A stretch of DNA of 16,736 bases from NCBI GenBank assembly GCA_937908275.1, contig CALERA010000209.1, positions 1 through 16,736 on the forward strand, given 5' to 3'. The notes beneath the pieces were generated by a model that was given only the letters and a program-made list of their open reading frames with translations, searched no databases and was not told the origin of the DNA. This document shows positions 1 through 6,074 of this stretch, one piece after another (positions within the stretch are counted from its first letter, which is position 1; every line of letters starts with the position of its first letter). This DNA comes from an uncultured Desulfarculaceae bacterium. GTDB lineage: Bacteria > Desulfobacterota > Desulfarculia > Desulfarculales > Desulfarculaceae. The position numbers and the translations under genes were made by a program.

Positions 1-2
1 GT

Positions 3-56
3 TTCATGGACCCTGACACGCTGGAGATCTTCAACAGCCCGCCGCTGGCGGCGTAA
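3..56 (+). CDS. C-terminal end of an unknown phage protein (partial)
   Basis: An open frame enters from the left edge and stops at TAA 54-56; the visible 17 residues end in FNSPPLAA. It has no recognisable domain. It is probably co-transcribed with the next gene, whose ribosome-binding site follows the stop within a few bases. The reading frame is chosen because it ends cleanly just before a strong Shine-Dalgarno sequence. Nothing can be said about function. Confidence 0.5.
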   Translation, partial: FMDPDTLEIFNSPPLAA

Positions 57-77
57 CCAAGGAGAAGGAGGCAGGCG

Positions 78-494
78 TTGACCCACTACATCGGAGTCAA
101 GATGGTCCAGGCCGAACCCGAAGAGCGGGACGGCAAGCCGGGATACAAGGTGGTTTACCCGGACGGTTACACCTCATGGAGCCCGGCCGACGTGTTCAAT
201 GCGTCCTACCTGGCCCTGCAGGACCCCACCAGGATCACCCGGGAGGATGTTGACGAGTTCGTGGGCGAGTTTGAGGCAACCCAACTCGACCCCAAGACCA
301 CCCTGGTCAAGGCAACCACCATCACCGGCTTCGTGCAGTACGAGGTGTCGAGCTGCGTGGATCCGGCCAATTACGACCACAAGCTGGGCGTGAGGCTTGC
401 CAGCGGGCGCATCCATGACCGGATGTGGCCGTTCCTGGGCTTCGTTCTCCAGTGGGCCAGGTTCGGGCTTAAGCCCGCATGGGCGGTGAAGTAG
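78..494 (+). CDS. Phage N4 gp49 / Sf6 gp66 family protein
   Basis: 138 aa with a TTG start, chosen because AAGGAGG lies 6 bases upstream. Two parts are visible. Residues about 3-45 (YIGVK, then YPDGYTSWSP) are a short N-terminal module that I recognise from many small phage proteins. Residues about 75-127 (TLVKATTITGF, SCVDPANYD, KLGVRLA, MWPFLGFVLQ) match the pattern of the phage Gp49/Gp66 family, in which a hydrophobic strand pair is followed by CVxPxNFD and a W-x-L-E/G-Y motif. The family is widespread in phage early regions and its biochemical role is unknown to me. The family assignment comes from pattern recall, not a search. It opens the rightward early block. Confidence 0.8.
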   Translation: MTHYIGVKMVQAEPEERDGKPGYKVVYPDGYTSWSPADVFNASYLALQDPTRITREDVDEFVGEFEATQLDPKTTLVKATTITGFVQYEVSSCVDPANYDHKLGVRLASGRIHDRMWPFLGFVLQWARFGLKPAWAVK

Positions 495-516
495 GTCGCC
501 GAAAGCCTGGCGGTGC

Positions 517-579
517 GGACCATCTTAACGACGCCGTTGAAATGGTCCCCGCCGGGCTCGTCCGGGGGCGCTGCCCCGG
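517..579 (+). promoter_or_regulatory. Pair of strong intergenic hairpins
   Basis: The first hairpin has arms GGACCATCTTAACG (517-530) and CGTTGAAATGGTCC (535-548) around a 4-base loop. All pairs form except one C:A mismatch and one G:U. The second has CCGGGG (562-567) and CCCCGG (574-579) around GCGCTG. No T-tract follows, so neither is a textbook intrinsic terminator. They sit between the gp49-like gene and the membrane-protein gene and could act as an attenuator, an RNA-processing site or an operator. The pairing is read directly; the function is unknown. Confidence 0.5.
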
Positions 580-616
580 GCCTGACGATGGCAGGCAAGC
601 AACGAAAGGGAACACC

Positions 617-799
617 ATGACTCTCGGATGGCCGCAGTTAATCTACTTGGGATTTGTGACCCTTTGTTTGGGATTTGATCTGGCCAAGCACGGGCAGCCT
701 CGAACGACTAAGCATCACTTTGGATACTCGCTTATCGCCCAAGCCGGCCTCGTCGCGCTCCTGTATTGGGGCGGCTTTTTTACCGGTTGCCCGAAGTGA
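617..799 (+). CDS. Small two-helix membrane protein
   Basis: 60 aa from ATG 617, with AAAGGG just upstream. The frame is open further upstream to 479, but that part crosses the hairpins and has no start as good. Two hydrophobic segments, residues about 5-21 (PQLIYLGFVTLCLGFDL) and about 41-56 (LIAQAGLVALLYWGGF), flank a short basic stretch (KHGQPRTTKHH). This WPQ...GQP.T...LLYWGGFF layout recurs in small phage membrane proteins of unknown role. A holin-like activity is possible from topology alone, but no lysin or spanin lies nearby, so I do not assign it. Base composition is less GC-rich than in the flanking replication genes. Confidence 0.65.
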   Translation: MTLGWPQLIYLGFVTLCLGFDLAKHGQPRTTKHHFGYSLIAQAGLVALLYWGGFFTGCPK

Positions 800-805
800 T
801 TTATC

Positions 806-1105
806 ATGCCTGGGCTTCAAAAAATTCAGTGCTGCCACATCTACAAGGTCGGTCCTGGCCAACCGGGATGCTGCGCGAGGACTTACGCGAGCGAGATGAA
901 CCGGGCTCCCGTCGTTCCCCCAAAGACTTGCCGTCCTGGAGATGGCCTCGCCTGCGCCGAGATGGGACGCCAGGCTCGACGGTGCTGCTGGTATTGCCCG
1001 GTTTTGAGCCGGTGCAAGCATCCAAAATGGTTTTGCGCTGACGCTAAGAGGTTGATGGATTCCGGCCTGGAGCCTGGATATTTGGTGCAGGGGATTTTGT
1101 ATTAA
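806..1105 (+). CDS. Cysteine-rich small protein, unknown function
   Basis: 99 aa with 11 cysteines (9, 10, 22, 23, 42, 50, 60, 61, 64, 70, 77), including CCWYC at 60-64 and CKHPKWFC at 70-77. The spacing suggests one or two metal-binding knuckles, or a Cys cluster resembling Fe-S sites; neither is proven. Only a weak ribosome site (GAAGTGA) precedes ATG 806. The gene is supported by its tight packing with the next Cys-rich gene. I recognise no family. Overlapping frames at 675-899 and 766-1041 lack this ordered Cys pattern. Composition is lower in GC than the core replication genes, which hints at separate acquisition. Confidence 0.55.
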   Translation: MPGLQKIQCCHIYKVGPGQPGCCARTYASEMNRAPVVPPKTCRPGDGLACAEMGRQARRCCWYCPVLSRCKHPKWFCADAKRLMDSGLEPGYLVQGILY

Positions 1106-1118
1106 TAGAGGCGTGGTT

Positions 1119-1295
1119 ATGAATTGGGATGAGAAGATATATGACAAGTGGGCTTGCAGGAGTTGGCGTCTAAATGGCCAGCACTGTGAACACTGCGGGC
1201 ATGAATGTATTGACAACTGCCCGATATGCGGTGCGCCTCAATGCTGTCCTGCTTGCTGTGCTGAGGCTGAAAAAGAAAGGCAATCCCCATGCTGA
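1119..1295 (+). CDS. Very Cys-rich zinc-ribbon-like mini-protein
   Basis: 58 aa from ATG 1119 (AGAGG 7 bases upstream). An in-frame GTG at 1113 is possible but too close to that ribosome site. Eleven cysteines are packed in the C-terminal two thirds as CEHCGHEC (23-30), CPIC (34-37) and CCPACC (42-47). This is the look of a rubredoxin/zinc-ribbon fold binding one or two metals. The last 7 bases overlap the next gene, suggesting translational coupling. Similar CxxCG..CPxCG mini-proteins occur in phage genomes without known function. Metal binding is inferred from the Cys pairs. Confidence 0.6.
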   Translation: MNWDEKIYDKWACRSWRLNGQHCEHCGHECIDNCPICGAPQCCPACCAEAEKERQSPC

Positions 1296-1735
1296 CCATC
1301 CCTTTCTCGCACGTCTACAAAAAGATGCCATTAAATATAGATAAGCCCTGGGCTAAAACTGTGTTGCTCGGCTATCGCGTGGCTAACACCTTAAGCCCGG
1401 CTTTCCTCCAGTACGACACCACAATTATTGGTGGTGGGAACTTCAAATTGCCTGCCAAAGGGCCGTACCTGGTCCTATCCCTAAAGACTACTTTCTACGG
1501 CATTGAGGGCCTAGAGCTGGGCCGCAAGTGCTGGACCACTGTGCGGTGCCCGTGGAGGCGATTAAAAAAGGCTTGCTTCAACTGCGGCCATGAAAAGTGT
1601 CCGGGAGGACACTGGCAGGACAAGTTCACTCCCTGTTGCTGGAACCCCATCATCCCCGCGAAGTACCGCGAGGCCAGAGGCAAAGAGGTCCGCATTGTAA
1701 TCGAGGAGCGAGGCGACAATGTGGCCGGACGATAG
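1289..1735 (+). CDS. Unknown protein with a Cys-rich insert, possibly ASCH/PUA-like
   Basis: 148 aa from ATG 1289, preceded by AAAGAAAGG. The start overlaps the previous gene by 7 bases and the end overlaps the next by 17. The N-terminal half is beta-rich (FSHVYKKMP, then GPYLVLSLKT at about 58-67), followed by WTTVRCPWRR (82-91). A Cys-rich loop with cysteines 96, 99, 104, 116 and 117 comes before YREARGKEVRIVI (126-138). An early FSH..K, a TT(V/I)R motif and a terminal rGkeVrIVI strand resemble small phage ASCH-like proteins, a PUA-related RNA/nucleotide-binding fold, with a Cys loop inserted. That resemblance is weak and unsearched. It lies in the middle of the Cys-rich cluster. Confidence 0.6.
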   Translation: MLTIPFSHVYKKMPLNIDKPWAKTVLLGYRVANTLSPAFLQYDTTIIGGGNFKLPAKGPYLVLSLKTTFYGIEGLELGRKCWTTVRCPWRRLKKACFNCGHEKCPGGHWQDKFTPCCWNPIIPAKYREARGKEVRIVIEERGDNVAGR

Positions 1736-1964
1736 AAACTATGCCTGCTCTTTCTGTGGTGCAACACGCAATGATGTGCGCACACTGGTGTCTGGTCCGG
1801 GCAATGTTTTTATCTGTGACGGATGTATTGTCCTCTGCAAATTCATGATTGACACGGGCGACACCCCGGCCAAGTCGTCCTTGCGCCAGAACCTAGAGAT
1901 TGGGTCGCGGCTCCGCCCCTGGCTGCTCAAGGTGGCGCGAGAACACCGCGGGGAGCAGCGATAG
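1719..1964 (+). CDS. Stand-alone ClpX-type C4 zinc-binding domain protein
   Basis: 81 aa from ATG 1719, behind a GAGG-type site within the previous gene. Residues 8-45 reproduce the N-terminal zinc domain of the ClpX unfoldase: CSFCG (10-14), NDVRTLVSGPG (18-28), FICDGC (31-36) and a hydrophobic turn IVLCKFMID. The zinc ligands are C10, C13, C33 and C36. The inter-pair spacing is 19 residues against 18 in E. coli ClpX as I recall it. No AAA+ domain follows. The remaining ~40 residues are a basic helical tail (RPWLLKVAREHRGEQR). In ClpX this domain dimerises and docks adaptors and substrates such as SspB and lambda O, so a free copy could mimic, block or redirect ClpXP. That role is inference. 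Its stop abuts the methyltransferase start. Confidence 0.8.
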   Translation: MWPDDRNYACSFCGATRNDVRTLVSGPGNVFICDGCIVLCKFMIDTGDTPAKSSLRQNLEIGSRLRPWLLKVAREHRGEQR

Positions 1965-2429
1965 ATGGCCACTGGCCAGTCGCTAAAATTCTGGACCGAT
2001 CAATCCCGAGCAGACGATGCCTGGGAAACCCCACTTGCCCTGTTCCAGAGGCTAAACATCGTGTTCGAGTTTCAACTTGATGTCTGCGCTACCCGCCAAA
2101 ATGCCAAATGCCCCCGCTTCTTTTCGCCAGAGGAAAACGGACTGGCGCAGCCCTGGCGCGGGCGGTGCTGGATGAATCCTCCCTACGGCAGAGGCATAGA
2201 GGCCTGGATCCAGAAAGCTTACGAGGAGGCAGCAGCGGGCCATGCCTTGGTGGTGGGCCTTATCCCGGCAAAGACAGACACAGGATGGTGGCACGACTTC
2301 GTTGCTGGGACAACCGTCCACCTATTCCGCCGTCGGCTCCGCTTCAATGGCAGCAAGACAAATGCACCGTTCGCATCAGCCCTGGCCATTTGGTGGCCCA
2401 GCCCGGGTGCGGGATACCTGGTTTCATAG
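1965..2429 (+). CDS. Phage-type DNA N6-adenine methyltransferase (Dam family)
   Basis: 154 aa; ATG directly follows the previous stop (TAGATG), with GGGGAGCAG as ribosome site. It matches the compact phage Dam family: DAWETPLALF (18-27), FQLDVCAT (36-43), NAKCPRFF (46-53), NGLAQPW (58-64), the catalytic motif NPPYG (71-75) and a C-terminal PAKTDTGWWHDF segment. NPPY is the amino-MTase motif IV that transfers methyl from S-adenosylmethionine to adenine N6. Length is close to family size and no key motif is missing. It probably methylates phage DNA, for restriction avoidance or replication timing. Target specificity cannot be read from sequence; GATC is the family's common site. It leads the replication operon. 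Confidence 0.9.
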   Translation: MATGQSLKFWTDQSRADDAWETPLALFQRLNIVFEFQLDVCATRQNAKCPRFFSPEENGLAQPWRGRCWMNPPYGRGIEAWIQKAYEEAAAGHALVVGLIPAKTDTGWWHDFVAGTTVHLFRRRLRFNGSKTNAPFASALAIWWPSPGAGYLVS

Positions 2430-2438
2430 GGGAGTACG

Positions 2439-3353
2439 ATGAGCTTCCGCAAGGTCGATCAACTGCTCTGGAAGAGCCGCACTTTCCGGTCGATGAGTGA
2501 GGACGCCAGGGCCCTCTACCAGTACCTCCTGACCAGCCCGCACAACAACGCGCTGTGCTGTTACTACCTGCCAGATGGTTATGCCACGGCGGACATCCAG
2601 TGGGATCTGCCTCGATTCAGGGCGGCCATGGACGAGTTGGTCAGCACCAGGCGGCCAGAAGATGGCACTCCGATGGTGGTCTATGATCCGGCCAATTCCC
2701 TGGTCCTGGTCTGGGGGCAGCTCGAAAAGGAGGGCCTAGCGAACCCCAACGCAGCCAAGGCCGCGCTTAAGGCGCTCGCCACCATGCCAAGGCACAGCGA
2801 GATTTATGCAGAAGTTGTAGCCGCTTGCGAACGGTTACGCCAACCGTTCTGTAAACAGTTAACCGAAGCGTTGCGGGAACGCATCCCCGATCCGCGCGCG
2901 CGCGTTCAGGAGCAGGAACAGGAGCAAGAGCAGGAAATAAACACACTGTCCGATCCGCCTGCGGCTCCTCGGACTGCGCGTGCTCCAAAAGCGCAGGACT
3001 TGAAACCAGACTTTGAAGCCTTCTGGACCGCTCTCCCCGCCGAGTCCCGCCTGAACGTCTCGAAGAAAAAGGCCCTGGTGAGCTACCAGCGGGCCAGGAG
3101 CAAGGCCAGCCATGAGCAGATCATGGCCGGAGTCCAGTCCATGCGCCACCAGTGGGAGCATCGGGTGGATGGGGCGTTCGTGCCCCGGCCGCCCATGGCC
3201 ACCACTTGGCTGAACCAGGAGCGGTGGGAGGCTGATTATTCCCCGCCGGCCCCGGACGGCAGGGGCGGTGGCCAGGCCAGGCCCAGGGGTGGCTCCAGCA
3301 TTTTCGACCAACCCATGCAGCTTCCCAACAAAAGGGCGTTCGATGGCCAATAG
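2439..3353 (+). CDS. Phage replication protein (O-like initiator / helicase loader type)
   Basis: 304 aa from ATG 2439. The N-terminal ~95 residues (FRKVDQLLWKSRTFRSMSEDARALYQYLLTS...) look like the winged-helix domain of phage replication initiators, with a conserved LSxxARxLYxYLLTxPHxN pattern. An acidic, Gln-rich linker of alternating EQ codons (about 156-165) follows. Residues about 190-272 (FEAFWTALP, KKKALVSYQRA, PPMATTWLNQERWE) match the C-terminal module common to these proteins. It ends inside the helicase gene, overlapping by 11 bases, the usual initiator-helicase pairing. I infer it recognises the phage origin and recruits the DnaB-type helicase; the origin may lie within or near this gene. 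I see no iterons there beyond the EQ-codon repeat. Confidence 0.8.
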   Translation: MSFRKVDQLLWKSRTFRSMSEDARALYQYLLTSPHNNALCCYYLPDGYATADIQWDLPRFRAAMDELVSTRRPEDGTPMVVYDPANSLVLVWGQLEKEGLANPNAAKAALKALATMPRHSEIYAEVVAACERLRQPFCKQLTEALRERIPDPRARVQEQEQEQEQEINTLSDPPAAPRTARAPKAQDLKPDFEAFWTALPAESRLNVSKKKALVSYQRARSKASHEQIMAGVQSMRHQWEHRVDGAFVPRPPMATTWLNQERWEADYSPPAPDGRGGGQARPRGGSSIFDQPMQLPNKRAFDGQ

Positions 3354-4701
3354 CCAGCGTCAGACGATCTTGCCTCCCAATGACCTCGCCGCCGAACGGG
3401 GCGTAGTCGGAGGAATCCTGGCTCACGGCCGGCAGGTGGTGGCCCAGGTATCCCCGATCCTGGAGCCTGATGACTTCTACGACCCCCGACACCGCCAGGT
3501 GTTCCTGGCCGAGGTCATGCTCTGGGACCGCGGCGAACCGGTGGACGAAATTACGGTCATGGGCTGGCTGGCGGACTCCGGGCAGCTGGAGTCTATCGGC
3601 GGGGCCGCCTACCTGGCCCAACTCACGGACGTGATCTTGAGTCCCGCCCACCTGGAGCACTACGCCCAGGTCGTCAGGGGCAAGGCTCGACTGCGCCAGG
3701 TGGTGGCCGCGGCCCGCCAGGTGATCGAGGTGGCCACCACCGCCCACGATGCCGACGAGGCCCTGGCCGAGGCCCAGCAGCTCATCAACAAGGCGGCCCA
3801 GGGCGGGCAGATGGGCGGCATCCAGGCGACGGCCGACCTTTTGCCCCGGGTCTACGCGGCCTATGAGGAGCGGCGCCAGTCGGGCGGCAGGGATGCCCGG
3901 GCCATACCCACCGGCTGGCCGGCACTGGATGATCGACTGGGCGGTCTCCGGCCCGGCAAGCTCATCATGCCGGCTGGACGCCCAGGCATGGGAAAGACAT
4001 CCTGGATGCTGGGGCTGGCCGCCAATGTGGCCATGCGCCAGGGCCGGACGGTGCTGTTCGCAACCAAGGAGCAGCCCCCGGCTGAAATGGTGGACTGGTT
4101 GGTCTGCGCCGAGGGGCAGATCAACACGCAGTCGTGGTCAGCCGGACGCACGACCCTGGCCGAGCACCAGTCGGCCGACAACCGGCGGCGCGAACTTGAG
4201 CGCGCTCCCCTGTGGTGGCTCCAGGTCCGCGAGCGGGGCGATCGAGCCCTGCGCTCCATCGCTAGCCATGCCGCCTACCTCAAGGCACAGCGCGGGCTGG
4301 CCCTGGTCCTGGCCGACTACATCCAGATCATGAGCCAGACCCGGACCCGGCACGAGGATATTAGCGAGATCAGCGCCGGCCTCAAGGCCCTGGCCATGGA
4401 CCTGGATGTCCCGGTGGTGGCCGCCGCCCAGCTCTCCCGCGAGGTGGAGCGGCGAGACGACAAGCGCCCAATCCTGGCAGACCTCAAGGGGTCCGGGAGC
4501 CTGGAGGAAGATGCGGACCTGGTGCTGCTGTTCTACCGCCCCGCCTACTACGACCGAATGAGCCAGGACAAGACGGTCCAAATTGGCATCGCCAAGCACC
4601 GGGGCGGGGCCGTGGGCCGGGTGGACCTGGTGTTTGATGCCCCATGTGTTCGGTTCTGGGACCCGGCGGCTGCCCCGGCCGGCCCAGCAGGACTCTTCTA
4701 G
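3343..4701 (+). CDS. dnaB: Replicative DNA helicase, DnaB family
   Basis: 452 aa from ATG 3343 (AAAGGG upstream); an open frame extends back to 3268 but lacks a ribosome site. The N-terminal DnaB domain spans about 10-120 (NDLAAERGVVGGIL, DFYDPRHRQVF, ESIGGAAYLAQL), followed by a linker and the RecA-like ATPase domain. Walker A is GRPGMGKTS (212-220) and Walker B is LVLADYIQIM with D325. Later come AAQLSREVERR, LKGSGSLEEDADLVLLFYRP and the terminal KHRGGAVGRVDLVF segment that carries the basic finger. Length is normal for the family. The segment after Walker A reads VLFATKEQPPAEM, where cellular DnaB has FSLEMS, an uncommon variant. It should form the ring helicase unwinding DNA at the phage fork, loaded by the upstream protein. 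Confidence 0.95.
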   Translation: MANSQRQTILPPNDLAAERGVVGGILAHGRQVVAQVSPILEPDDFYDPRHRQVFLAEVMLWDRGEPVDEITVMGWLADSGQLESIGGAAYLAQLTDVILSPAHLEHYAQVVRGKARLRQVVAAARQVIEVATTAHDADEALAEAQQLINKAAQGGQMGGIQATADLLPRVYAAYEERRQSGGRDARAIPTGWPALDDRLGGLRPGKLIMPAGRPGMGKTSWMLGLAANVAMRQGRTVLFATKEQPPAEMVDWLVCAEGQINTQSWSAGRTTLAEHQSADNRRRELERAPLWWLQVRERGDRALRSIASHAAYLKAQRGLALVLADYIQIMSQTRTRHEDISEISAGLKALAMDLDVPVVAAAQLSREVERRDDKRPILADLKGSGSLEEDADLVLLFYRPAYYDRMSQDKTVQIGIAKHRGGAVGRVDLVFDAPCVRFWDPAAAPAGPAGLF

Positions 4702-4792
4702 TGCCCCGTCTGCGGCCTGAGCCTGGCCAGGGCAGGCGATCGGGCCGGGGCGAGGGTGGTTGATAGGGGTAAGTGCTCCTGGGTCATTTTAC

Positions 4793-4817
4793 GCAGCCGA
4801 GAGGCTGCCGAGGAGGG
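4793..4817 (+). promoter_or_regulatory. GNRA-loop hairpin with adjacent strong ribosome-binding site
   Basis: GCAGCC (4793-4798) pairs perfectly with GGCTGC (4803-4808) around a GAGA tetraloop. AGGAGGG (4811-4817) follows at once, 5 bases before ATG 4823. It decides the start of the downstream gene against the earlier in-frame TTG at 4760. Such a stable hairpin touching the Shine-Dalgarno could protect the mRNA end or tune initiation. The remaining ~90 bases after the helicase stop hold only a weak GCCTG/CAGGC inverted repeat. Confidence 0.5.
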
Positions 4818-4822
4818 CGACG

Positions 4823-5650
4823 ATGCATGAAGAGTTTCGACTGGTGGGCACACCGGAAACGCGAGCAATCGAAGAATGCTCTGAGGTGATTAAGGCTATC
4901 TGCAAGATGGAGCGGTTTGGCCCTAAGAACTACCGCCCCGACGATGAGGGGGCGACTGAAAACTGGCTGGAAACCGTTCTTGAGATCCATGACGCGGAAA
5001 AGGTTTTAGCCGAGTTGAAGGAAAAGCTCCTCTCGGAGTATCACCTCCCGCGCCCCGTAGACGATGGCAGCGAAGGCAACGCCGCCGCACGGATAGCGGC
5101 GCTTGAGGAAGAGCGAGACGAGGCCCAGGCCACGATCGCCAGCTTGGCCGCGAGCCTGTGCAACGCCCGGGCCTATCGCACGGCGGTGCGCTCCTATGGG
5201 AACGCCATTCATGACCTGGCGAATGAGCGAGACGAGCTACTGGGAAAAGTTGCGCGTCTAGAAGCCATTATCACCCGCCTAGACAATTCGCTGACGTGGG
5301 CTTGCGAGAAGGGAGGCTCCCATACGTGCCCAGATGAGCCAAAGGCAGAGTGCTTGAAGGGCGGGTATGAGGGTGGGCATGAGGACTGTGCCGACTGCTG
5401 GCGGGCTTACTTCTTGGCGCAGGCCGACCATTCCGTTGATGTCAACGAAATGGTCTCGCCGGCAGCGCGGAGAACGTGGCTCTCCGCGCCCACCCATGCG
5501 GGGTATTGGGTCATAGCCTGGCAACGGGACGGCAAATGGATCATGTGCGCTGTCCCGCTGCCGCCGGGGATGGTTGCTGATGCGAGCGATATACTCCGCG
5601 CCGAGCGGTGGCTGCCCATCCCCGCGCCGCCAGCGCCAGAGAGCACCTAG
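4823..5650 (+). CDS. MazG-like N-terminus + coiled coil + Cys cluster + DUF551-like tail
   Basis: 275 aa from ATG 4823 with an AGGAGGG site. Residues 10-70 (EECSEVIKAICKMERFG, then EIHDAEKVL) carry the E-E-x-x-E and E-x-x-D acidic pattern of all-alpha MazG-type NTP pyrophosphohydrolases: E17, E18, E21 and E54, D57. The gap is 32 residues, slightly longer than typical. Residues 88-155 form a heptad-rich coiled coil. Residues 161-192 hold five cysteines (161, 169, 177, 189, 192) and histidines, possibly a metal site. The end (YWVIAWQRDG, then ERWLPIPAPP at 261-270) resembles the DUF551 tail motif WMPLPEPP. A nucleotide-pool role is plausible if the acidic residues are active. The modular build is unusual. 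Confidence 0.6.
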   Translation: MHEEFRLVGTPETRAIEECSEVIKAICKMERFGPKNYRPDDEGATENWLETVLEIHDAEKVLAELKEKLLSEYHLPRPVDDGSEGNAAARIAALEEERDEAQATIASLAASLCNARAYRTAVRSYGNAIHDLANERDELLGKVARLEAIITRLDNSLTWACEKGGSHTCPDEPKAECLKGGYEGGHEDCADCWRAYFLAQADHSVDVNEMVSPAARRTWLSAPTHAGYWVIAWQRDGKWIMCAVPLPPGMVADASDILRAERWLPIPAPPAPEST

Positions 5651-5868
5651 TGGGTCAGGCGCGCGACGCTCGCCCCCAGAGCGAGCCCGGGCCGCCGCCG
5701 ATCCTGGTCCAGGCCCGGTTCGCCGGCATCGCCTGCGAGCTGTGGGCCGCCTGCAACCGGTGCGGCGCGCTCTACCAGGCCGAACCGCTCAGGGGTTGGG
5801 CGATCCCCTGCGTGTTCTGTACGCAAGGCGTGGTCAATGGGCCACCGCCAGAAGGGAGCAAGAGGTGA
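5650..5868 (+). CDS. Small zinc-ribbon-like protein, unknown function
   Basis: 72 aa starting at GTG 5650, overlapping the previous stop by one base (TAGTG). An upstream GTG at 5608 would overlap the previous gene more and lacks a ribosome site. Four cysteines form two CxxC knuckles, CNRC at about 37-40 and CVFC at about 54-57, with an aromatic between, as in a single zinc ribbon. The N-terminal third is a Pro/Gln/Ala-rich tail. I recognise no specific family. Its frame ends at TGA 5866-5868, inside the ribosome site of the next gene. Confidence 0.55.
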   Translation: MGQARDARPQSEPGPPPILVQARFAGIACELWAACNRCGALYQAEPLRGWAIPCVFCTQGVVNGPPPEGSKR

Positions 5869-5873
5869 GAGAG

Positions 5874-6068
5874 ATGGAGTTTCTGGTCGTTGATCCCTCA
5901 GTCGTGAAGCCATCGGAGGTGGCGCGGGCGGCCGGGATGCCGCCGGGCCAAGTCGTTACTCTGCGGAGAAACTCCTGGGGTGCCCTGCGGAGTGTGGGCG
6001 GGGTCCGAGTTGTTCAGGGACGCAGTTCGGCGGGCGCGCACGTGATTCCCTGGGCCTACTGGAGGTAA
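5874..6068 (+). CDS. Small protein of unknown function (64 aa)
   Basis: 64 aa from ATG 5874; GAGGTGAG lies just upstream and overlaps the previous stop. An in-frame GTG at 5865 would add only three residues. The sequence MEFLVVDPSVVKPSEVARAAGMPPGQVVTLRRN hints at a short helix-turn-helix-like segment (SEVARAAGMPPGQVVTLRR), but it is too short to be sure. It is basic, ends in IPWAYWR, and is followed 6 bases later by ssb, with which it is surely co-transcribed. Confidence 0.5.
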   Translation: MEFLVVDPSVVKPSEVARAAGMPPGQVVTLRRNSWGALRSVGGVRVVQGRSSAGAHVIPWAYWR

Positions 6069-6074
6069 AACAGC

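Noticed and set aside
617..799. Holin assignment for the two-helix membrane protein
   Set aside because: Only topology supports it; no endolysin or spanin neighbours, and it lies in the early replication region.
766..1041. Alternative frame overlapping the 99-aa Cys-rich gene
   Set aside because: No ordered motif and Arg/Pro-rich; the 806-1105 frame has regular Cys pairs and abuts the next Cys-rich gene.
2880..2940. Repeated CAGGAGCAGGAA codons resembling origin iterons
   Set aside because: They simply encode the Gln/Glu linker of the replication protein; an origin function cannot be supported from this alone.
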